From: Nanobdellota archaeon | GTDB lineage: Archaea > Nanobdellota > Nanobdellia > Parvarchaeales > Parvarchaeaceae | Assembly: GCA_021818905.1 (NCBI GenBank) | Contig: JAKASS010000005.1 | Span: 1 to 58,269 of the forward strand | Direction: 5' to 3' | Length of the DNA stretch: 58,269 bases | Shown: positions 15,356 through 22,022 of the stretch, one piece after another | Layout: every line of letters starts with the position of its first letter | How positions within the stretch are numbered: the stretch's first letter is position 1 | Translations under genes and position numbers: made by a program | The notes under the pieces: model-generated | Told to the model about the DNA's origin: nothing | The model's input: only the letters and a program-made list of their open reading frames with translations | The model's database searches: none

Positions 15356-16366
15356 ACGGAAAAGATAATCATAGATTACAAAAGCTGTGACAAGCTCGTA
15401 GACTTTCTAAAGGAACGCCCAGTACCGGAAGATAGCGAAGAACCGACAAAAATAAGCTTACCGGACGATGTAACTAAAAATTTCTATTTGGCTCTTGTAG
15501 CCATATGCCACCAGACCACGCCCATGACGGGTCCCGCATTGCAAGGTACCGTAGACGGCACTTTCTTGAGGGGATGGGATTATTTACGCGCAGCTATGCT
15601 TAAAGCTACCGCCAAGGACAATCCCATAGTTTATCCGACCGCCTTGTCAAAGATGACCGGCGCAACCCTGCTAGATATAATAAAAGGCGATGACAGAAAG
15701 GGCGAAATTTCCGATCTAGAAGAAAGAGTCCGTCTGCTCAATGATATGGGCTCGAAGATGCAGCAAAACGGTGTAGATTCGGTCCAAAAACTATTCGAAC
15801 AAAGTGGGGGCCACCTCGATCAGTATGGCGAAAAGCAAGGGCTCTACCGATTACTATCGGGATTCGAGGCTTACTCCGATCCGGTAAAAAAGAAAAGCTC
15901 ATACTTCTTTACGCTTATGAAAAGGCAGGGTTTTTGGGATTATGCCGACCCAGAAAATCTTCTTCCAGTAGTCGATTATCACGAGATAAGGATAAACCTG
16001 CGTTTAGGGACGGTAAAGATAAATGATGAAGAATTAAGGTCTAAACTCGCGACTAAGCAGGAAGTTACCTGGCAGGACGATATAGACATAAGAAGTAGCG
16101 TGCAGCAGGCTATGGTCTATATCGCGAAGGAAGCAGGTATCGGGCACGGCAAACTTCACTATTTTTTATGGAATCTTTCAAGGAATTGTTGCAATAGAGA
16201 TGCGCCCCACTGTCCTTCTCATGGGGCAAAATGCGCTTTGCCGCAGAGATACGTACAGATTGGCCAGGAAATCGGCAGCACGTCCTGTCTCCTTAGTCCC
16301 ATATGCGAAAGCTCTGGAAAAGAAGGAAAGTTATTCGACCACGTAGTTAAAACGCACTATTACTGA
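15356..16366 (+). CDS. Uncharacterised Cys-rich protein, possible Fe-S HhH-GPD-like
   Basis: The frame is open from after a TAG at about 15341 and encodes about 336 residues. No ATG, GTG or TTG precedes the conserved-looking region FYLALVAICHQTTPMTGP. The codon with proper spacing after GAGGA is ACG at 15356; the first TTG is at 15488. The C-terminus has LHYFLWNLSRNCC, then C-x6-C (CNRDAPHC), another Cys at the end of PSHGAKC, and CLLSPIC (C-x5-C). This resembles the Fe-S loop of endonuclease III-type DNA glycosylases with an insertion, which is inference only. Its C-terminal 26 codons recur inverted at 100-182. A transposase remnant begins 15 bases after the stop. Confidence 0.6.
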   Translation, partial: TEKIIIDYKSCDKLVDFLKERPVPEDSEEPTKISLPDDVTKNFYLALVAICHQTTPMTGPALQGTVDGTFLRGWDYLRAAMLKATAKDNPIVYPTALSKMTGATLLDIIKGDDRKGEISDLEERVRLLNDMGSKMQQNGVDSVQKLFEQSGGHLDQYGEKQGLYRLLSGFEAYSDPVKKKSSYFFTLMKRQGFWDYADPENLLPVVDYHEIRINLRLGTVKINDEELRSKLATKQEVTWQDDIDIRSSVQQAMVYIAKEAGIGHGKLHYFLWNLSRNCCNRDAPHCPSHGAKCALPQRYVQIGQEIGSTSCLLSPICESSGKEGKLFDHVVKTHYY

Positions 16367-16381
16367 GCGAACCGCTATAGT

Positions 16382-16630
16382 GGTATGGTCTGGAGACTCT
16401 CCGTAAAGCCTCCTTACCAGAGCTTCGGTCTGCCTTAGTCTGGGGCAGAAATAGAACCTGAAGAAGCTTATAGCTATAATCAGGTCATCCGAATAAAGGA
16501 AGGGTCTTCCTTCTTTTCTTTTGTTCATAACGGCGAGTTTTTGCGGTTCTTTACGCAAAACGCAATCTATTTTAGCTATCACCGTCTCAGATCTTCGTTG
16601 GGGGCTGTCCTTCTTTTCCATGTTTTTCAC
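16382..16630 (-). pseudogene. N-terminal remnant of an IS5-type transposase
   Basis: The minus strand encodes MEKKDSPQRR...RPFLYSDDLIIAISFFRFYF and RQTEALVRRLYGESPDHTTI. This matches the first part of the transposase at 19252-20046 (SDELITKISFLRFMF, TEALVRRLYGSSPDHTTI). Similarity stops at about 16382, directly beside the end of the preceding gene, so everything downstream of the N-terminal domain is deleted. Upstream, at about 16715-16730, AGTTATGCA may be the old terminal repeat. It is a relic with no catalytic domain. Confidence 0.8.
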
Positions 16631-16776
16631 CGGGTTTGAAGGATCTCCTCCACAAAGATCCTTTTTTAAGCTTATTAGAAGCCATATCCTTGTAGATACG
16701 GCTATTCTATTAATGAGTTATGCAACCGAATAGATTGGAACTAAAGATATTTATATCTTAAGATACTACAATTAAA

Positions 16777-17301
16777 ATGAAAGGATTAAAAATATACCTT
16801 CCGGATTCCCTCGACGAAGAATCCCGCGGGCTCGCGGCAAAAAGATTCGGACTTAGAAGGGGTTCACTGAGCAAGGCCGTGCAGGAAGCGTTGACCCAAT
16901 GGGTAAAACGTGAATCAAAAATAGAATCAAAATTAAACAGCATGACTATGGTCGCGAAGAACGACGGACACGCTATCGCGGTGATAGTCTTTGGCAGCTA
17001 CGCCAGGGGAGACCCTTCGTACAACGACGTCGACATAGCCATAGTATTCGATGGGGGGGGCGATACACTTTCAGCGCTGGCTAAGTACTCCGATCTTGTA
17101 ACGGATAAGTTGGGAAACCCGGACGCACTTTTCGATTTGTCTGCATTTGGCGACCTACCGCTCTACATGAGGCAGCGTATAATAAGGGAAGGAAAGGCCG
17201 TTTATGTCGGAAACGAACCGGAATTTTATCGGCTGGCGGTAAAAACGGCTTTGGACTGGTCGGATTTCAAGCCGATATTTGAAGAGGCGGTAGCGGCATA
17301 A
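16777..17301 (+). CDS. mntA: MntA-type nucleotidyltransferase antitoxin with N-terminal DNA-binding-like region
   Basis: The 174-residue protein has a nucleotidyltransferase core GSYARGDPSYNDVDIAIV (Gly73, Ser74, Asp84, Asp86), as in MntA antitoxins that AMPylate the HepT toxin. The first 45 residues (MKGLKIYLPDSLDEESRGLA followed by a basic helix) look like a ribbon-helix-helix DNA-binding segment. Plain MntA proteins lack this, and it could provide autoregulation. It is 1 base upstream of the HEPN gene. A TATA-like TTTATATCTTAA lies about 20 bases upstream of the ATG. Confidence 0.85.
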   Translation: MKGLKIYLPDSLDEESRGLAAKRFGLRRGSLSKAVQEALTQWVKRESKIESKLNSMTMVAKNDGHAIAVIVFGSYARGDPSYNDVDIAIVFDGGGDTLSALAKYSDLVTDKLGNPDALFDLSAFGDLPLYMRQRIIREGKAVYVGNEPEFYRLAVKTALDWSDFKPIFEEAVAA

Positions 17302-17302
17302 T

Positions 17303-17728
17303 ATGGATAGCGAAAGAATAAACGCAAGGCTGACGGACCTGTCATCGTTTATTGGTGAATTAAAGAAACTACCCCTGCCTAAAAATGTGGGGGATTACGA
17401 AAGAAGCAGTCCTGCGATAAAACGCGCTGTCGAAAGGGACTTGCAGCTCATAAGCGAGGCGGAACTGGAAATCATGGTGCAAGTGTATAAGAACCTAAAC
17501 CTAAAAGCGCCGGGCGAGGAAGAATCCATAATAAACGCAATGGAGATGGTGATGGATCGAGAGCTGGTCAAGAAAGCTAAAGAAAGGAGGGAATTACGCA
17601 ATCACTTAGTGCATGCCTATTTCAATATCGATGATAAGAAAGTCTTTATGCTGGCCAGCGATGTCCGCGACATAGAACAGTTTACTGCTGCAGTCAGAAA
17701 AATCGTGAATAAATACACGAGTCATTGA
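17303..17728 (+). CDS. hepT: HepT-type HEPN toxin
   Basis: The 141-residue helical protein has the HEPN ribonuclease motif R-x4-H-x-Y at 99-106 (RNHLVHAY). This is the hallmark of HepT toxins, whose RNase activity is blocked when the partner nucleotidyltransferase AMPylates the Tyr. It follows mntA by 1 base, so both are made from one mRNA with the antitoxin first. All key residues are present, so the pair is probably functional. Confidence 0.88.
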   Translation: MDSERINARLTDLSSFIGELKKLPLPKNVGDYERSSPAIKRAVERDLQLISEAELEIMVQVYKNLNLKAPGEEESIINAMEMVMDRELVKKAKERRELRNHLVHAYFNIDDKKVFMLASDVRDIEQFTAAVRKIVNKYTSH

Positions 17729-17799
17729 TACACGCTTAAGCGAACGAAAGGCAGGCGCAGAAAATCGCGCAAAAACTTTTTAATCCTTATGCGACCCGG

Positions 17800-18819
17800 T
17801 CATATCTTGCCCGCGATTTCTTTTCCTACTTCAGAACATTTCGCTGTGCCACCCAGATCGTATGTAAGGACTTTGCCTTCTTTTAGGACAGTTTCCACGG
17901 CTTTCTGTACTGCAATCGCAGCATCCTTGTAACCCATCCATTCAAACATCATCCTGACCGAAAGGATAGTAGCTACCGGGTCTACCTTATCCATCCCAGT
18001 GTACTTTGGTGCAGAGCCATGTATCGGTTCGAACATCGCGTATTTGTCGCCTATGTTTGCGCCGGGCCCTACGCCGACTCCTCCGACGATCTCAGCACCC
18101 TCATCTGATATTATATCTCCAAAAAGGTTTTCCGTTACTAAAACGTCGAAGGTTTCTGGTTTGCTTATGAGCCATTGTGTTATTGCGTCTGTGTGAGCGT
18201 CATCCGCCGTTACATCAGGGTATTCCTTACCGACACCATAAAATACTTCTTTGAACAAACCATCAGTTACTTTTAATATATTTCCCTTATGGACAAAGGT
18301 AAGGTGCTTCTTTCTTGTTCTTGCTAAATCAAAGGCGAATCTGCAAATTCTTTCGCACCCTTTGCGAGTTATTACCCTTAATCCTATCGCTGCGTCATTT
18401 CCTATTTTAAATTCTAAACCGGAATACATGCCTTCTGTGTTCTCCCTTACGATCACAAGGTCTATATTTGGTTTTAAACTTTTTACATTAGGAAGCGTCT
18501 TGCAAGGCCTAACATTTGCGTATAGATCAAAGGTCTTTCTTATCTGGACCGCGAGACTGGGTATCGACTCGGCACCTTCCGGTGTAGTTGCCGGACCCTT
18601 TATGACACAATCGCTTCGCTTTAGAAGTTCCAAGGTTTCTGGAGGTAGATTAGTGCCATATTTTTCTACACAATGTAATCCCCCTTCTCCAAAAGTGAGA
18701 TTAATGTTTAATTTGAATTTTTTCTTTACCGCATCAATTACCGGGATAGTCGCGGCAATTATGTCCGGGCCAGTACCATCTCCAGCGATGACTGCCACAT
18801 TCCAGACTTTGTTGACCAT
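17800..18819 (-). CDS. NAD(P)-dependent isocitrate dehydrogenase-type enzyme
   Basis: The 339-residue protein belongs to the beta-decarboxylating dehydrogenases (isocitrate/isopropylmalate/homoisocitrate). It has the N-terminal AGDGTGPDI and the substrate-binding segment IRKTFDLYANVRPCKTLP, which is closest to isocitrate dehydrogenases. RENTEGMYSG and TENLFGDIISDEGAEIVGG carry the metal-binding Asp residues. The most likely reaction is oxidative decarboxylation of isocitrate to 2-oxoglutarate; isopropylmalate or homoisocitrate cannot be fully excluded. No leucine-biosynthesis genes are nearby, and malic enzyme is 6 kb away. Confidence 0.85.
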   Translation of the reverse strand: MVNKVWNVAVIAGDGTGPDIIAATIPVIDAVKKKFKLNINLTFGEGGLHCVEKYGTNLPPETLELLKRSDCVIKGPATTPEGAESIPSLAVQIRKTFDLYANVRPCKTLPNVKSLKPNIDLVIVRENTEGMYSGLEFKIGNDAAIGLRVITRKGCERICRFAFDLARTRKKHLTFVHKGNILKVTDGLFKEVFYGVGKEYPDVTADDAHTDAITQWLISKPETFDVLVTENLFGDIISDEGAEIVGGVGVGPGANIGDKYAMFEPIHGSAPKYTGMDKVDPVATILSVRMMFEWMGYKDAAIAVQKAVETVLKEGKVLTYDLGGTAKCSEVGKEIAGKI

Positions 18820-18926
18820 AATAAGTTTTGGATTTACTAAAATAAAAACGTGAAATCACGGCATACGCGTGTGCATGAGTGCTTTATAGGATCACTGCTT
18901 CTGCAAGGATATGGCGCCTAATGTCG

Positions 18927-19073
18927 CTAAAATAAACTCGTATGGTAGTAATGCCGGCACTTGGAGCAAAAAATCACAACATTTCTTGTTGTTACATGCT
19001 TTCTGTTGTTAGAACAATCGCTGCAATTGCAAACCACCGACCACCCCGCCTCGTCACTACAATCTTCGCACAT
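18927..19073 (-). CDS. Small Cys-rich (zinc-ribbon-like) protein, 48 residues
   Basis: On the minus strand ATG at 19073 opens a 48-residue frame beginning MCEDCSDEAGW and ending at TAG 18927-18929. It has C-x2-C near the N-terminus, C-x-C-x2-C in VCNCSDCSN, and C-x2-C in FCSKCRHYY, spaced like zinc-binding knuckles. A T/A-rich TATA-like sequence lies upstream (about 19095-19110). No family is recognised, but the regular Cys pairs argue for a real gene. Confidence 0.5.
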   Translation of the reverse strand: MCEDCSDEAGWSVVCNCSDCSNNRKHVTTRNVVIFCSKCRHYYHTSLF

Positions 19074-19251
19074 AACTATAATATTAGACCCGGCACCGAA
19101 TAAATAGATTTATTTTTATTTCCTTTTTATAAATTTACTATGAAACTGTAGTTCCGAATGTAAATTTTGGCGATTATCTATCGTAAAACGTTACTAGTAA
19201 GTCACTAGTCGCGGTCTTTAACATAGCGACCCTATAAAACAATCGACCTAA

Positions 19252-20046
19252 AATTCGGACGAGCTTATCACAAAGATAAGCTTCTTGAGATTCATGTTCT
19301 GCGACAAGCTCATCCCGACCGAAGCTCTGGTAAGGAGGCTTTACGGCAGCTCTCCAGACCATACCACGATAAGCAGGAGGCTTTACCGCCTTGATGTGAA
19401 ATGGACCATCGACAAGAAACGCAGGAAAGGAAGGCTCTTGGCGATAGACGCCACAGGGATATCCATATGCAGGACCGGCAGCTATAGGCATTCAAAGTAC
19501 GGGGGGATGCCTAGATTCTGCAAACTACATGCTTTGATCGACCCCGATACCAAAGAGATCGTGGACTTAAGGGTCACCACAGACCGCTGTCATGACAATA
19601 GGAAGTTCCGTCCCATAGTCAGGGAAGCCGCGAAAAGAGGGGACACCGTCTACGCCGACGGAGCTTATGATTCAAAGGAGAACTTTGACTATCTCTCAAG
19701 GAACGGCATCAGAAGCGGCATAAAGATAAGGAGGAACTTCTCCACTAAGGCTGGGGGGAGCTACGCCAGGCAGAAAGCCGTGATGGAGCAGTTCGGGATA
19801 TCGACTGCGCGTCTCAAGGGAAGGGCCCATTTCCTGCCTATCGAAGGGATCGTCTTCGACAAGATAGGATACTACCAGCAAAAATGGAAAGAAAAGGTCG
19901 GATACGGCAGAAGATGGCTGGTCGAGTCCTTCTTCTCCGCCTTCAAGCGGAGGTTCGGGGAGCACGTATGCTCTCGAAGATGGAAGTCTGTGCAGGACGA
20001 GCCCGAGCTGGAGGCGATGCTTTACAATAGGCTTCTCGAAACGTAA
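19252..20046 (+). pseudogene. IS5-type DDE transposase, 5'-truncated
   Basis: The frame is open from after a TAA at 19249-19251 and begins NSDELITKISFLRFMF, so it lacks the about 35 N-terminal residues kept in the remnant at 16.4-16.6 kb. It then has TEALVRRLYGSSPDHTTI, a first catalytic Asp in LLAIDATGISI, the second in VYADGAYDSKENF and Glu in RRWLVESFFSAFKRRFGE. The DDE residues are intact, but only non-ATG starts such as TTG at 19285 are available. It is probably inactive in cis. Confidence 0.8.
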
Positions 20047-20113
20047 GCCGATACGAGAAATATGGAAGGTCGCTAGCTGTGGCTATTGTCTTCTAGGCTA
20101 GTTATGCACAGGC
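19252..20113 (+). mobile_element. Partial IS5-type element
   Basis: This comprises the truncated transposase frame and the right end of the element. The sequence AGTTATGCACAGGC ending at 20113 (complement GCCTGTGCATAACT) matches the terminal repeat of the MITE at 38505-38606 and resembles a sequence upstream of the transposase remnant at 16.4 kb. The left end is lost and no target duplication can be assigned. Confidence 0.55.
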
Positions 20114-20131
20114 GTAGCGCATTCTTATTTT

Positions 20132-20659
20132 ATGACGACAGAGGTCGAGATAAGGGCGTTTATAGACAAGAATAAGTATAACGAGCTTCTAGCTTTCTTT
20201 AAAAAGAACGGTAAATATCTCGGGGTAGATCACCAAGAAACCTACTATCTTGATTCTGAAAGCGACTTGAGAATACAGAAAAATAATTCTTTCTCAAAAA
20301 TCTGGCTTAAGAAGGGTAATATGCATGACGAGGCTAGAGAGGAGATAGAGGTAAAATTCGCCAGAGAAGACTTCCCAAAAATTGAGAAAATATTCCGACT
20401 CCTCGGTTTCGCTGTAAAAATAAAATGGCTTAGATTAAGAAAAACTTTCGAATGGTAGGGAGTTAACGTGATGTTGGACTCGACGAGGGGCTATGGCCAT
20501 ATAATCGAGCTAGAAAAGCTTATTGGGGGCAGAGAAAAGGAAGAAACGATAAGACTACTGAAGGGAAAATTAGAATCACTTGGAATACCGCTGACCAAAA
20601 AGAAGGTGTTCGACCAAAAGTATGCGTATTATCAGGATCACCGGAAAGAATTTTTATAG
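20132..20659 (+). pseudogene. CYTH-domain protein interrupted by an amber codon
   Basis: The two parts are in the same frame. MTTEVEIRAFIDKNKY, ETYYLD and EEIEVKF are typical of the CYTH triphosphate-tunnel fold (class IV adenylate cyclase/thiamine triphosphatase group). After RKTFEW comes TAG at 20456-20458, and the frame continues GVNVMLDSTRGYGHIIELEKL, the conserved end of the domain. A single change (for example AAG to TAG) explains the break. The second half has a GTG/ATG at 20468-20473, but it alone could not form the tunnel. It follows the IS right end by about 20 bases. Confidence 0.8.
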
Positions 20660-20719
20660 TCCACCATATTTTGGTAAAACCTTATTTATTTTAAGTGATG
20701 TTCGGATTTGTATCTCTTT

Positions 20720-20866
20720 GCAGTGGCTTTTGCATCTTTAATGCAGTCTTCGAAAAATAAAGAGAAAATAACATTGGAAGACGTCGCAAGAGCTTCAAAG
20801 ACAGATAAAAATGTTTTATTAAATCGTATAAATGAAATGCATATCAAACTTAATCTTAAGCGATAA
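20720..20866 (+). pseudogene. Fragment of a TFB-like cyclin repeat
   Basis: The frame encodes AVAFASLMQSSKNKEKITLE, then DVARASKTDKNVLLNRINEM, KLNLKR and a TAA. This aligns with the cyclin repeat of the protein at 8254 (AAAAVYISSKN, ITLKQVAEATGISEDIIMKR, KLNL). It has no start and no preceding repeat, so it is the tail of a lost TFB-like gene. Confidence 0.65.
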
Positions 20867-21041
20867 TCGAATATTTAATTCTCATTAGCGTAAAGTTACT
20901 AATTCGATACGCAAGTGTCTTAATCTGTAATAGTCCTTCTAGACTAAGAGAATTGAACATAAAATTATTGTATCTTAGTATTTCTTTAAAAATTGCAACG
21001 TTAAAACTTTTAAATTGTCTTTAGGTTAGTATAGTAGTAAT

Positions 21042-21114
21042 AGCCCCGTAGTCTAGTGGCCAAGGACAACTGGCTCTGAACCAGTGAACATCGGTCCAAA
21101 TCCGATCGGGGCTA
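21042..21114 (+). tRNA. tRNA-Gln (CUG anticodon)
   Basis: A full cloverleaf can be drawn. The acceptor stem is AGCCCCG with CGGGGCT and discriminator A at 21114. The anticodon stem is ACTGG/CCAGT with loop CTCTGAA, giving anticodon CTG. The T-arm is ATCGG/CCGAT with TCCAAAT in the loop. There is no intron and no encoded CCA. A TATA-like CTTTTAAATT lies about 30 bases upstream. Confidence 0.92.
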
Positions 21115-21189
21115 AATTTTGTTGGGGGATATAGGTAGGAACCAAAAAGTGGAATTAAATTTATGCCCAAATATTATAGAATTTAGAGC

Positions 21190-21399
21190 AGCTTTTTTTA
21201 TATTCTCTCATCCAATTGAAATTATGAAAAAAGGGTAGGATCGAGTTGGTATTCTTCAGACCCAACCAAATTTAGAGGATTTGTCCCAGAAAAACTGCTT
21301 AAAACTTTAAAATAGGACGGACTAATAAAAATTACAGAAATAGACGATAAAACCATTTCTATCAGATTAACTAAAGATGGGATTCTTTTTGTGCAGTAG
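21190..21399 (+). pseudogene. Winged-helix regulator remnant
   Basis: One frame gives ILSHPIEIMKKG, the typical start of an ArsR-like winged helix. After a frameshift, 21238-21399 gives PEKLLKTLK, an in-frame TAG, then DGLIKITEIDDKTISIRLTK, the wing and following strand. At least one frameshift and one nonsense codon show it is decayed. Confidence 0.5.
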
Positions 21400-21454
21400 A
21401 TGAACTATTAGTAGAATTATAAGTCTCTTTTGTAATATTGTTACTAGTCACTCT

Positions 21455-21939
21455 TTAAGTGTTACTAAACTCAACATATGAATTACTATTCGAACAAGTT
21501 GCACCACTTGCACCCGTTGAAAGTAGAACCGAGTAAGTTCCAGTAGGTAATGACAAGTTTTGTGTAGCGTATAAGCAGTACAGAGGATAGCTTTTACTAT
21601 TATTGGCTGAAAAATCATAAGAATAGCCTACATTATTTGTAAGATTCACAGCGATAGCCATTAATTCTCCGGTGCTCCAAGACATGCTTAGATTACCGCC
21701 CGGCCACTTACAAGACCCGGATACCTGTGAATTTGGTGAGGTAGACTGTAAATTAAGAGTACTACATAAATTAGTTATATTTGTATTAGAACTATTTTTT
21801 GTCGTAGACAGATTAGTTGTCGGTTGGCTACTTAGAACAATTACTATAACAATAACGAGACAAACCCCGATTATAAGAATAAATTTAGGACTTAGGCACT
21901 GTTTAAGGCCGTTCCTTCTATCTTTTCCGTTTCTCCCAT
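21455..21939 (-). CDS. Membrane-anchored extracellular protein with unclear start
   Basis: The minus-strand frame ends in TAA at 21455-21457. It encodes a basic N-terminal stretch, then LKQCLSPKFILIIGVCLVIV (one membrane anchor), a Ser/Thr/Asn-rich linker with several N-glycosylation sequons, and a domain with GGNLSMSWSTGELMAIAVN and SLPTGTYSVLLSTGAS. The frame is open up to 21994, but no ATG/GTG/TTG precedes the anchor in frame. The only ATG there (21939) is in another frame and ends after 15 codons. Either an unusual start is used or a one-base indel has damaged the N-terminus. Confidence 0.5.
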
Positions 21940-21955
21940 ACTCTTTTTGCCTCCG

Positions 21956-21986
21956 AAAGCGACGACTTTTGACTTGTCGTCGCTTT
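21956..21986. promoter_or_regulatory. Perfect 11-bp hairpin between divergent surface-protein genes
   Basis: AAAGCGACGAC (21956-21966) pairs with GTCGTCGCTTT (21976-21986) around a 9-base loop. It is followed by a short T-run on the plus strand. It lies just upstream of the TATA box of the gene at 22023 and at the head of the minus-strand frame. It could be a protein-binding palindrome, or a terminator of a plus-strand transcript entering the region. Confidence 0.45.
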
Positions 21987-22002
21987 TCCGTAAACTATTT
22001 AT

Positions 22003-22020
22003 TCTCTCTCTCTCTCTCTC
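22003..22020 (+). repeat. (TC)9 dinucleotide tract just before the start of the beta-propeller gene
   Basis: Nine TC units run from 22003 to 22020 and end 2 bases before the ATG at 22023. A TATA-like ACTATTTATT (about 21994-22003) directly precedes the tract, so the repeat fills the spacer in which transcription should begin. Confidence 0.9.
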
Positions 22021-22022
22021 TT

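Noticed and set aside
21672-22022. N-terminal extension of the beta-propeller gene by 117 codons
   Set aside because: The extension crosses a hairpin, a TATA-like box and the (TC)9 tract and is antisense to another gene; the class III signal peptide must be near the true N-terminus, at ATG 22023.
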